Shown piece after piece: positions 41,838-50,605 of a DNA stretch of 64,000 bases. The translations under genes and the position numbers were made by a program. The DNA comes from Adonisia turfae CCMR0081 (GTDB lineage Bacteria; Cyanobacteriota; Cyanobacteriia; Phormidesmidales; Phormidesmidaceae). The stretch spans positions 7,557,219 to 7,621,218 of the forward strand of contig NZ_QXHD01000004.1 in assembly GCF_011009555.1 (NCBI RefSeq). The letters are read 5' to 3'. The notes under the pieces were generated by a model that was not told where the DNA came from, did not search any database, and saw only the letters and a program-made list of their open reading frames with translations. Position 1 is the first letter of the stretch. Each line of letters opens with the position of its first letter.

Positions 41838-42448
41838 AGCGATATTACTCGCAATATGTCTGCCTTACTCCTTTCAATTCCTACAGCTGACAAACAGGAC
41901 AATTTCGAAGTTATAGTCTTATATCTATAAGATGCTTAAGCACAGTGAGCTACCTGTACAAAATTGATGCCTCTGTATCAAAATGATCATCCACTAAGCA
42001 TCGAGTGATAGACCACCATATAGCTTGTCCTAGCCTTTAATCCATCACGTGCTCAAAAGAAAAGAGCGCGTTTATGAATAATCATTCCTAATCAGCTCCA
42101 GACACTAAATCGCTCAAGCTGGTTCAATGGATAGCAATTTGACGTTTGTGCCCAAGATACAAGGAAGTCACATATCACTTTTGCTCCATGAACACATCAT
42201 TAACTTTGAGATTTGGCTCAGGGACCTGCGATTCAGGAATTGAAGCAAGGTTTATCAAGGGTTAATCATAGGTTGTCCAGTCCTCCAGCACCTGAAAGAC
42301 AAGGCTTTCATAGCCTTGCCCAACCTGGACAACCTCTTGCCCTAAAAGTGCAGAAATACAAAATTCGACAACCCATGATTCTACTCAAATCATCGTGATG
42401 TAGTTCATAAACTCTAACCAAGTTAGGAGTGAGTCCTATACAGGGCAA
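41838..42448. other. Intergenic region with a nested hairpin
   Basis: 611 bp between the 94-aa gene and the integrase 3' end. A 66-nt nested inverted repeat lies at 42,270-42,335. A 61-codon plus-strand frame overlaps it but looks like chance. Apart from that I see nothing recognisable. Confidence 0.5.
42270..42335. repeat. Nested inverted repeats (cruciform or structured RNA)
   Basis: Outer arms AGGTTGTCCAG (42270-42280) and CTGGACAACCT (42325-42335), perfect over 11 bp. Inside them CAAGGCT (42300-42306), loop TTCAT, AGCCTTG (42312-42318), perfect over 7 bp. It sits 114 bp beyond the integrase stop codon. Confidence 0.7.
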
Positions 42449-43543
42449 TCACCTTAAATCTTCCAACAGACCTCGCAATTGCTCAGCCCCCAAAAAATTC
42501 AAGTAGATTTCTGAGTGAACCTTTAGGCTATGACCTTGAGATCTGGCTGCGATCGCAGGATCAATTCCTTTGAGTGCCATTCGACCTGCATGAGCATGGC
42601 GCAGGTCATAGATTCTGAATGGTAAATCTAATCGTCGGAAGTACTGGCTACTAACATTGCCATAGTGGCTATTCGATTTTGCCGCTACCTCTGGCAAAGC
42701 AATCTCTTTTCCTTGAAACCACTCTTCCCACCACCCCAGCGGGCAAGGCAAAGCTACAGCACGATAGCCAGTTTTACCGCCCGTAACGGTGGCAATGGGT
42801 TCAGTTTTAAGTTTTGCCAAATCAACGTGAAAGGCTTCATGATTACGCAGGCCATAACAGGCCACGAGCCGATAAAAATTAAGCCATTTTAATTCAGGGA
42901 TGCGATCGCACCACGCCAAAATCAGCTCATCACTGGGTACATCTTCCCGACTCACCGCAGTTGGTCGATATTTGCCGCGTAACGGTTTCAGATCTACCTC
43001 GATTGCAGCAAATCGCGCTAGCGCACTATACGCATCACAAGCCCGTTTTCTGGCTCTAGTATCTGGCGGATAACTTTCAGCGGTTTTTAGTAGGAGATCA
43101 GCCGTTAACTCCACTTCTGCCGGTAGACGCTTGAACGGTACGACGTAATCCTTTTTCCAGGTGGTGTCGCTCTTATCGTTACGTTCGCGGCGCGTAAAAT
43201 AGTCCGTTTCAAAAGCAACTAAACACTCCTTAACCGTCTGTGCCTGTAAAACTTGATTCCGCCTTTGCCAATTTGACCAATCAAACTGATCAAGCATCAG
43301 CTCATGGTTCAGCCGTTGTGCTTCTGCTTCAGCACGCTTAATCCCTGCTGGATTACAGTAAACACCCAATGAAATCCTCTGCTGATAAGCATGCTGCTTT
43401 GCAGACTTTGGCTTAGGCGGCAATGTCGCCCGTAAGTACAATCGATCTGTATTAGGTTGTGTGACGATACGGACAGGGACTTTGCCAGCCTTCAAACGCT
43501 GATTCGCCTCCTGCAGTAAATCAGCCGGTGATTTTTTAGTCAT
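42449..43543 (-). CDS. Tyrosine integrase of the tRNA-His-inserted element
   Basis: 364 residues. The N-terminal half includes an arm-binding-like beta region (RLYLRATLPPKPKSAKQHAYQQRISLG) and a core-binding domain. The catalytic domain carries Arg233 (CYGLRNHEAFHVD), Lys257 (GGKTGY), His318-x-x-Arg321 (RHAHAGRMA), His338 (SQGHSLKVH) and Tyr347 (EIYLNF). This cyanobacterial integrase type commonly uses tRNA genes as targets. It ends 611 bp from the nearest gene and begins 149 bp from the tRNA-His fragment, the classic layout of an integrated element. It presumably catalyses both integration and excision. Confidence 0.92.
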   Translation of the reverse strand: MTKKSPADLLQEANQRLKAGKVPVRIVTQPNTDRLYLRATLPPKPKSAKQHAYQQRISLGVYCNPAGIKRAEAEAQRLNHELMLDQFDWSNWQRRNQVLQAQTVKECLVAFETDYFTRRERNDKSDTTWKKDYVVPFKRLPAEVELTADLLLKTAESYPPDTRARKRACDAYSALARFAAIEVDLKPLRGKYRPTAVSREDVPSDELILAWCDRIPELKWLNFYRLVACYGLRNHEAFHVDLAKLKTEPIATVTGGKTGYRAVALPCPLGWWEEWFQGKEIALPEVAAKSNSHYGNVSSQYFRRLDLPFRIYDLRHAHAGRMALKGIDPAIAARSQGHSLKVHSEIYLNFLGAEQLRGLLEDLR

Positions 43544-43564
43544 TCAGGGTTCTAGCCTAACCAC

Positions 43565-43612
43565 TAGCCTAAATTTAGGCTAACTTTTTGTACTATCCTG
43601 CATGATAGTACA
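43565..43612. repeat. Two palindromes between the integrase gene and its attachment site
   Basis: TAGCCTAAATTTAGGCTA (43565-43582) is a perfect 18-bp palindrome. TGTACTATC (43589-43597) and GATAGTACA (43604-43612) form a perfect 9-bp inverted repeat with a 6-bp spacer. They lie in the integrase promoter region and could be operators or arm-type recombinase/excisionase sites. Confidence 0.6.
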
Positions 43613-43691
43613 TGAAAACTAGAAGCGGTAATCACCGTTACATCAACGGCTACAGCTACAACCCTTGAGTTTTCGTGCCAGTACAAACGGC

Positions 43692-43733
43692 TTGTGGTTC
43701 CACCATTCGGGGGTTCGAGTCCCCTCGTTCGCC
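43692..43733 (+). tRNA. 3' half of tRNA-His(GUG): element attachment site
   Basis: From the anticodon loop onward it reads as a tRNA: loop TTGTGGT (anticodon GTG at 43694-43696), 3' anticodon strand TCCAC, variable CATTC, T arm GGGGG-TTCGAGT-CCCCT, acceptor CGTTCGC and C73 (typical of tRNA-His). The 5' side is wrong: the bases before the loop (AACGGC) do not pair with TCCAC, and there is no D arm or 5' acceptor. It is therefore a displaced 3' half, the att core left by integration, and not a functional gene. Confidence 0.85.
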
Positions 43734-43766
43734 CTCCTTTCAGCGATTGCTAAAAATAGTTAGTTC

Positions 43767-43798
43767 AACCACTAGCCTCAATCTATCGGCTAGTGGTT
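43767..43798. repeat. AACCACTAGCC hairpin downstream of the tRNA fragment
   Basis: AACCACTAGCC (43767-43777) and GGCTAGTGGTT (43788-43798) form a perfect 11-bp stem with a 10-nt loop. AACCACTAGCCT also occurs exactly at 43559-43570 on the integrase side. It may be the tRNA's former terminator and/or an integrase arm site. Confidence 0.7.
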
Positions 43799-44224
43799 AT
43801 TGCTGATAAAGGGGTCAAACCCCTCAACCAGCTATCAGACTCCGTGCAAAGCAAGTCTCAACCTACTTGCAAGAACAGTTGCAGACATTAAAAGGTAGTC
43901 ATAACTTTTCTCAATACAACTGTCAGCATCAGCAAGCGTTATTGGATGTATAGACAGAACCCAGGGATTTGTGATGTCTTAACTGACTAATCTTGCAGAA
44001 CATCTTGCTAATCAAATCCTACAAGCTAATTTGCTAAATCCTATAAAAAAAACTTTTTAATATTTTTCTCTTGCAGAATTTTATCATTTAATTTCCTGCA
44101 TAAAAATATTTAGATGTTCGTATTTCTCTAATAGCGGTAGATATTTTGAGCTTATGGATAGCAGGTCAAGAATTTTTCTAATAAATACCCCCCAAGGTAA
44201 GCTTATCCCTAAAAAGAACAGGAA
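43799..44224. other. Intergenic region, nothing recognised
   Basis: About 425 bp between the attachment site and the TpsB gene, becoming AT-rich (44,000-44,160). The promoter of the secretion operon should be here. I see no clear hexamers, gene or further repeat. AGGAA 2 nt before the ATG at 44225 acts as ribosome-binding site. Confidence 0.4.
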
Positions 44225-46003
44225 ATGAACTCACATCCATCGGGCTGCTTACAGAATAGACAATCAGTCTCTCAAAATGGTCTGCTCTTAGCAGTTGGGC
44301 TGATGAGTGCAATCAGCGTTCTGCATTTTCTTAGCCCACATCATATAGAACACGCACAAGCACAGACAACTCCTGTAGAGCTGCCCAGACCCCAAGACAC
44401 GTTACCGCCACCCCTTACTCCTCAACCTGAGCTGCTGCCTGCTCAAGATTTACCGTCTGCGGATGAACTCTTAGATCAACCTCAAGATCAACCCAATCAG
44501 TCTCCTGTCCCAAGAGATAGTGGCATGTTTTTGATTAAACGTTTCGAATTTGTCAATAACACAGCTTTTGATGATGAAACCTTACAAGGGGTGACCCATG
44601 AATTTACGGGAGAATCACAAACATTTGCAGATGTGACTGCCGCCCGTGCAGCCGTAACTCAGCTATACATAGATGAAGGATATGCTACCTCCGGTGCCAT
44701 CGTTCCACCACAACAAATTGTGGATGGGATCGTTCTGATGGAGATTATTGAGGGTAGCCTGTCCGAGATTTTGGTCACAGGCAATCGGCGGCTGCACCCA
44801 GGGTATATAAGTAGTCGCATTGCGCTCGGAGCTACAGCGCCCTTAAACGTAAACACATTAGTCAAAAGATTACAGCTCCTACAGCTTGATCCGCTAATAA
44901 CCACAATCTCTGCGGACTTACAAGCCAGTCCGCAAGCAGGCCAAAATCGTCTTGTGGTGTCTGTGGTTGAAGCAGATAGCTTTGGGATCACCTACACCCT
45001 GGATAATAATCGCTCTCCCAGTGTTGGCACCGTGCGTAATCAACTGCAAGCGACCGAAGCGAATTTACTCGGTTTAGGCGATCGCCTAAGTATTGGGTAC
45101 ACGACAACTAGTGGTAGTAATGGAATTAATGTTGATTACACATTACCCGTTAGTCCCCACGGCAGCACGCTGAGATTAGCGGTTGATACTTCTGATAATG
45201 ATGTCATTGAGAAGCCTTTTGATGTTTTAGATATTGACTCAGATTCTAATTTTTTTGAGCTTACCCTCAAATATCCCCTAAAGTTCACTCCAGCTCAAGA
45301 GTTTGCCATTGGACTCACAGCCTCTCATCAACGCGCTCAAACATCTTTAGGCATTGATGATATTGGCCCCATACCACTGTCATTGGGAGCTGACAATGAA
45401 GGACGTACCAGAGTCTCTGCCTTGCGTTTTTTTCAAGCGTGGACCCAGCGTAGTACAGCAGAGGTTTTAGCATTGCGATCGCAGTTTAATCTCGGCCTCG
45501 ACATGCTAGATGCCACCGTCAATGACGGAGATATACCAGATAGTCGTTTCTTTTCGTGGCAAGGTCAAGCCCAGTGGCTGCGGATTCTTGCACCCGACAC
45601 GTTATTGCTACTGAAGGGCAGTGCTCAGTTGACGACTGATCCGCTATTAAGTTTGGAGCAGTTGAGTCTTGGGGGACAGTCTACTGTGCGAGGCTATCGT
45701 CAAAATCTTTTGTCTACAGATAATGGGTTGTTGGCATCTGCGGAGGTACGATTGCCAATCTGGCGCGATCGCACCAATGATAGGCTACTGCAAGTTACAC
45801 CATTTTTGGAGGCGGGCTATGGCTGGAATCGTGAAGGTAATAATCCTGATCCATTAGCCAGTGTAGGCATTGGCCTGCTATTCCGTCAGCAAGATCTGAT
45901 AGGCCGCCTGGACTGGGGCATTCCCCTCATTTCTGAAGAAGATGATCGCGATTCTCTGCAAGAAAATGGCCTATATTTTACGCTTCAGTATTCGTTCTTT
46001 TAG
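44225..46003 (+). CDS. TpsB/FhaC-type two-partner-secretion outer-membrane transporter
   Basis: 592 residues. A signal peptide (about 20-45) is followed by a Pro/Gln-rich linker. Two POTRA domains follow: LIKRFEFVNNTAFDDETLQ, YIDEGYATSGAIVPPQQIVDG, IIEGSLSEILVTGNRRL, then LNVNTLVKRLQLLQLDPLI. A 16-strand barrel starts about 240 (SFGITYTLDNNRSPSVGTV) and contains the conserved LGGQSTVRGYRQ motif (loop L6 VRGY), ending with an aromatic strand (YFTLQYSFF). It exports the TpsA protein encoded next, across the outer membrane. Confidence 0.93.
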   Translation: MNSHPSGCLQNRQSVSQNGLLLAVGLMSAISVLHFLSPHHIEHAQAQTTPVELPRPQDTLPPPLTPQPELLPAQDLPSADELLDQPQDQPNQSPVPRDSGMFLIKRFEFVNNTAFDDETLQGVTHEFTGESQTFADVTAARAAVTQLYIDEGYATSGAIVPPQQIVDGIVLMEIIEGSLSEILVTGNRRLHPGYISSRIALGATAPLNVNTLVKRLQLLQLDPLITTISADLQASPQAGQNRLVVSVVEADSFGITYTLDNNRSPSVGTVRNQLQATEANLLGLGDRLSIGYTTTSGSNGINVDYTLPVSPHGSTLRLAVDTSDNDVIEKPFDVLDIDSDSNFFELTLKYPLKFTPAQEFAIGLTASHQRAQTSLGIDDIGPIPLSLGADNEGRTRVSALRFFQAWTQRSTAEVLALRSQFNLGLDMLDATVNDGDIPDSRFFSWQGQAQWLRILAPDTLLLLKGSAQLTTDPLLSLEQLSLGGQSTVRGYRQNLLSTDNGLLASAEVRLPIWRDRTNDRLLQVTPFLEAGYGWNREGNNPDPLASVGIGLLFRQQDLIGRLDWGIPLISEEDDRDSLQENGLYFTLQYSFF

Positions 46004-46103
46004 CAATGAATTAGAAGAGAACAGCAATCTATAAAAAAGATTGAGCCAGCATCTAAAAGCTCACATAGTTGATAGTATCAGCACAATTTAACGTCATTAC
46101 CCT

Positions 46104-49100
46104 ATGACTTATCGCCCATCCCCCCATTTTCTCCTATTTAGTTCCATACTTGCCATTAGTCAGCTAGCAACGGTTGTTTATGCAGCCTCATCTGGTAATT
46201 CCCAGAACCATCTAGCCGCTGGATATTCTGAGGATAAAGCAACAGAGTCTCTCAGAGGAAACATGCTAGTCGCTCAGATTATTCCTGATAACACATTGGG
46301 GCTTGAGTCCTCATCTATAATTAAGGAGAATAGTACTGAGCGCATTAACGGTGGAGCTATCCGGGGAGAAAGTTTATTTCATAGCTTTGAAGAATTCAAT
46401 ATCAATCCAGGGCAGCAGGTTTATTTTATAAATCCGGATGGCATTGAGATGATTCTCAGTCGGGTTACTGGCAGTAATCCCTCTGAGATTGATGGGCTAT
46501 TAGGCATTGACGGCCCTGCCAATTTATATTTTTTAAACCCCAATGGCATTACCTTTGGACCCAATGCTCAATTAGATATTCGCGGTGCGTTCACAGCCAG
46601 CACAGCAGGGAGCATCGAATTTACAGATGGTAGTGTATTCAGTGCTGCCAGTCCACAAGGTACTTCACTATTAACGATGAGTGTGCCACTAGGCGTCCAA
46701 TTTAGTGGCTTACCTCAAGGAGATATTAACAACACTGGGAACCTGGAAACCGGAGGCGATCTTACACTGTTAGGGAATCAGCTGTATTTGGAAGGACAGT
46801 TAAGCGCAGGCAACAATCTGACTCTACAGGCACAAGATGCAGTGACCATTAGGGATACAGAAACTGACGCTTTTATTGCCCGCTCAGGCAATGACCTCAT
46901 TATCCAGGGAAATGAAAGCATTGATATTTGGACACTTCAGCATTTGGAGCAGACACCTTTTTTGAGTGGCGGAGATTTACGCCTGATTAGTGATGGAGAG
47001 ATTTCAGCTGATGCTCACTTTGAGAGTGGTGGTGGCTTACAGTTTTTAACCCTGACCGGTACACCTGGTAATTTTATTAGCTTATATGATCCGATTATCT
47101 TTGCCAACGGAGATGTGGTTTTCGGCAATTATGAAGGAGCCGCCCTCAAAGTTGAAGCCACAGGAAGCATTCAAGCAGGCAATATTCGCATCACGGGTCC
47201 CGATACTACGTTGACGCCAGATGGCTCCGGTTCTGATGAAGACTTATTAGCCAGCAGTTCAGCTGCAATCTTACGGGCCGGAGTCGAAACAGTTGGACGG
47301 CCTAATATACCACAGGAATCTGGAGGCACCTCTTTTAACGCAGGACCTGTAGCTAATCAACCTCCCGGCAGTATTGCAGTCAACATTATAGATACAACAT
47401 CTGTCATAGATGGGGGAGATGGAGGACCCATCATCCTAGAAGCAGATGGTGATATCACAACTGGTGAAAATTTGCGTTCGTTTTCGCGTTCAGATACAGG
47501 CAATGCTGGCAATGGTGGACCTATTTTGATCTCCTCATTATCTGGAAATATCTTAATTGATGGCAGGATAGCCTCATTCTCGCAGGCACGGCGTGGAGAT
47601 GGGAATGCTAGCAATGGCGGCAATATCTCGATCTCTTCAAGAACTGGTAACATCACAACCAACGACAGAATCAATGCTTTCTCCCTTAGCCAAAGGAACA
47701 CAATTGGAAATGCTGGAAATGCTGGAAATATTTCTATTTCTTCCATATCTGGCGACCTGACAATCAATGAACGATTGAATGCGTTTTCGGAAGCATCAGC
47801 TGGCAGACCCAGTAGGGGCGGTGATATCTCTATCTCTTCCATCACAGGTAATATCACAACTCGTGGACGCATAGATACAAATTCAACCGCACGCAATGAT
47901 GGCGGCAGATCAGACAATGGCGGCAATATCTCGATCTCGTCGAGGTTTGGAGACATCGCCACATTCAACAATTTAGTAACATTCTCGGAGTCGTTTTCAA
48001 GCGACTCTGGCAATGGGGGAGACATATCTATCTCCTCAGAGACAGGAGATATTATCAACAATAATCCATTAGCAGCATTTTCGATATCACGTGCTGGCAA
48101 TGCTGGCAATGGCGGGAATATTAACCTTTCTTCAGTTCGTGGAAATATATCAACAGAAACATTTATTAGGTCGTTCTCATTTGTGCGACAAGCTGGAGGC
48201 AAATCGGGCAATGGTGGAGATATTTCTTTCATCTCAAGATTTGGCAATATCTCAGCAAATGGTCGTTTGAGTTCTTTCTCATCTTCTGCGTCTTCTTTAG
48301 AAAATGGTGGTTCAGGTAATGGTGGAGATATTTTTCTATCTTCCAATTTCGGTGATATTTCCACTAACCGCATAGATTCATCATCGACCTTCTATGCACC
48401 TTCATCTAACCCAGTTTTTTCAGAACAGACTGGTACCGTGGGGAACGGTGGTAATATCTCGATTTTCTCAGAAGTTGGTGATATCACTAACAATAACACT
48501 TTGTTCTCAGGCTCAGTTTCACGTAATGGAGATGTTGGCAGAGGCGGTGATATTTCTGTTCGCACTGTAGAAGGCACTATTTTTAATAACGATAATCGAA
48601 TAAGTACAGTGGCCGCTTCAGAGATCAACGAAGATACTGGAGCAGGCGGGAATGTTACCCTACAAGCATCTAGGATCTTAGATGTACAGGTGTCAACTGT
48701 CTCCAGTGGTGATGCATCAGGCAACGTCACAATCCAAGGAGGGAACAATGACCTGACTATAAGTAATCTCAACCTAGTCACTAGTGGTCAGCTTGAAGTT
48801 ATCAATCCTGTTGTAAATGATGGTCAACGTATTTCCTTAGAGCTCAGTGATTTTGATCAGTCTGGCGAGGTTTTCATAATAAGTAATGGGGATCTCAATC
48901 TCAATAATGTTCAATTGTTAAGTGATGCGAACCGGTCTGCAGATGCTGGGAATGTCAGCATCATCTCTAGGACAGGCAATATTCAACTTGATAATAGTCA
49001 GATTTTGAGTAATACCAATACTGGTAGTAGTGGTAGCGGCGGTAACGTCTTGCTTGAAAGTGCCAGCAGCATCACCCTAGAGACCAATAGTAGAATCAAT

Positions 49101-50564
49101 ACGAATACGGATGGTGGAGGAACTGCAGGGGGTATTCGCATTCGCACACCTCTATTGAACCTTCAGAACGGAGCACAAATCACGGCTGCAACTAATAGCC
49201 CAGAGAGAAATGGTATTGGCGGAAGTATTAGAGTCAATGCCGAAACAATTACCCTTGCCGATGCTGATACTGAAATCACTGTAAGTACAAATGGTCCAGC
49301 CAATGCTGGCAGCATTAGCTTAGAACCATTCAATAGTGGTGGTAGTATTAGTGTCTCTAGCATCAATAATGAGCCACAAATTTCAGCCTCTACAACACTC
49401 AACAGCAGCGGTAATGGAGGCAGCATCATTATTCGAGGTAATGAGAGTGTAACTTTAGATAATGCCCTTATAAATACCAATACTGACGGTATTGGGCGTG
49501 CAGGAAGTATCCGCATTCGCACACCTCTATTGAACCTTCAGAACGGAGCACAATTAACCGCTGCAACTAACAGTCTAGAAGAGAATGGAGATGGTGGTGA
49601 TTTTGATATTGCAGCCGATGTCATTAATCTTTCTGGTAACGAGACAGAAATATCTGTCAGTACCAATGGTTTGGCCAAGGCTGGCAACATTACGCTTAGA
49701 CCACTGAACAGTGGTGACATTATCATTGCAACCATTACAGATGGCCCACAATTTTCCGCTTCTACAACACGTAACAGCAATGGTCAAGGCGGCAACATCA
49801 TCCTTCGGGATGCAGATCTTGCAATCTTGAGAAATACCAGCCTTGTAACCGGCAGTGATGGCTCTGGAGATGCAGGCAGTATCATCGTTGAGAATGTAGA
49901 TGTTCTCCTTTTACGCCAGGGTAGCTTGATTCAGGCTGGGGCCAGTGCAAACGGCAACGGTGGAGATATTGATATCGATGCTAACTTGGTGCTCACGGTT
50001 CCTGATGAAGATAATGATATTTTGGCCGACACCAATACTGGCACAGGTGGCAACATTGACATTACCACTGAGCGTATCCTTGGCTTTCGAGAAGTTCAGA
50101 CCTTTAGTAATGACCTTCGCGGCAATGGTCTCAATGATATCAGCGCCCAGTCTGAAAGGGGCGGTGACGGTGAGGTCAGCATTAATAATTTAGCGGTTGA
50201 TCCGAACCAAGGCTTATCAGAACTGCCCATTGATGTGGTAGACCCCAGCAATCAAATTGCCCAAGGCTGCAATCTTGCCAACAACAACATTGCAGATAGT
50301 CAAGTAGGCGACTTTATTATCACGGGGCGGGGTGGTCAACCCTTGAGTCCGATGGATATTGCTAGCGAGGACCTCATACAAGACGATCTAGGACCAGAAA
50401 CTGGTCAACCACAGGCATCGGCTCCAATAATTACCAGCTTTCCTCGTCCGGAACCTGTATCACTAGCAGATGCACAAGAAGCCGTTGTAACAGAATCAGG
50501 CGATGTCTTTTTAGTGGCTGAGGGTAGCTGGCTACCCTCTATTTCCTGCTCATCTTTACGATAG
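46104..50564 (+). CDS. TpsA filamentous-haemagglutinin-type exoprotein
   Basis: 1,486 residues. Signal peptide (about 1-27), then the TPS secretion domain (about 55-250): NGGAIRGESLFHSFEEF, YFINPDGIEMILSRVTG, NLYFLNPNGITFGPNAQL, RGAFTASTAGSI. A long right-handed beta-helix follows. From about 430 to 860 it is built of about 35-residue repeats centred on GNGGDISISSxTGNITTxxRI. Further on, Gly/Asn-rich coils repeat (IRIRTPLLNLQNGAQITAAT at two places). It is secreted by the TpsB protein just upstream. Likely a surface adhesin or contact factor; no toxin domain was recognised at the C-terminus. Confidence 0.92.
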   Translation: MTYRPSPHFLLFSSILAISQLATVVYAASSGNSQNHLAAGYSEDKATESLRGNMLVAQIIPDNTLGLESSSIIKENSTERINGGAIRGESLFHSFEEFNINPGQQVYFINPDGIEMILSRVTGSNPSEIDGLLGIDGPANLYFLNPNGITFGPNAQLDIRGAFTASTAGSIEFTDGSVFSAASPQGTSLLTMSVPLGVQFSGLPQGDINNTGNLETGGDLTLLGNQLYLEGQLSAGNNLTLQAQDAVTIRDTETDAFIARSGNDLIIQGNESIDIWTLQHLEQTPFLSGGDLRLISDGEISADAHFESGGGLQFLTLTGTPGNFISLYDPIIFANGDVVFGNYEGAALKVEATGSIQAGNIRITGPDTTLTPDGSGSDEDLLASSSAAILRAGVETVGRPNIPQESGGTSFNAGPVANQPPGSIAVNIIDTTSVIDGGDGGPIILEADGDITTGENLRSFSRSDTGNAGNGGPILISSLSGNILIDGRIASFSQARRGDGNASNGGNISISSRTGNITTNDRINAFSLSQRNTIGNAGNAGNISISSISGDLTINERLNAFSEASAGRPSRGGDISISSITGNITTRGRIDTNSTARNDGGRSDNGGNISISSRFGDIATFNNLVTFSESFSSDSGNGGDISISSETGDIINNNPLAAFSISRAGNAGNGGNINLSSVRGNISTETFIRSFSFVRQAGGKSGNGGDISFISRFGNISANGRLSSFSSSASSLENGGSGNGGDIFLSSNFGDISTNRIDSSSTFYAPSSNPVFSEQTGTVGNGGNISIFSEVGDITNNNTLFSGSVSRNGDVGRGGDISVRTVEGTIFNNDNRISTVAASEINEDTGAGGNVTLQASRILDVQVSTVSSGDASGNVTIQGGNNDLTISNLNLVTSGQLEVINPVVNDGQRISLELSDFDQSGEVFIISNGDLNLNNVQLLSDANRSADAGNVSIISRTGNIQLDNSQILSNTNTGSSGSGGNVLLESASSITLETNSRINTNTDGGGTAGGIRIRTPLLNLQNGAQITAATNSPERNGIGGSIRVNAETITLADADTEITVSTNGPANAGSISLEPFNSGGSISVSSINNEPQISASTTLNSSGNGGSIIIRGNESVTLDNALINTNTDGIGRAGSIRIRTPLLNLQNGAQLTAATNSLEENGDGGDFDIAADVINLSGNETEISVSTNGLAKAGNITLRPLNSGDIIIATITDGPQFSASTTRNSNGQGGNIILRDADLAILRNTSLVTGSDGSGDAGSIIVENVDVLLLRQGSLIQAGASANGNGGDIDIDANLVLTVPDEDNDILADTNTGTGGNIDITTERILGFREVQTFSNDLRGNGLNDISAQSERGGDGEVSINNLAVDPNQGLSELPIDVVDPSNQIAQGCNLANNNIADSQVGDFIITGRGGQPLSPMDIASEDLIQDDLGPETGQPQASAPIITSFPRPEPVSLADAQEAVVTESGDVFLVAEGSWLPSISCSSLR

Positions 50565-50605
50565 GCCTGATGAGTTGAATTAACTAACAGCAAGGGGTAA
50601 CAGCC

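Noticed and set aside
42270..42335. Reading the nested hairpin as an integron attC site
   Set aside because: The outer arms do not fit the RYYYAAC/GTTRRRY core consensus, there is no IntI-type integrase nearby, and there is no cassette array.
42213..42398. A 61-codon plus-strand frame over the nested hairpin
   Set aside because: The translation follows the inverted repeat and has no coding signal; the structure itself explains the sequence better.
43681..43740. A complete tRNA gene at the attachment site
   Set aside because: Only the 3' half is present; the D arm, the 5' acceptor strand and the 5' anticodon-stem strand are missing.
47357..48373. A 338-codon open frame antisense to the TpsA gene
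   Set aside because: It is produced by the repeat structure of the TpsA gene: Ile/Pro/Leu-rich repetitive translation with no domain, no ribosome-binding site, and exact phase with the sense repeats.
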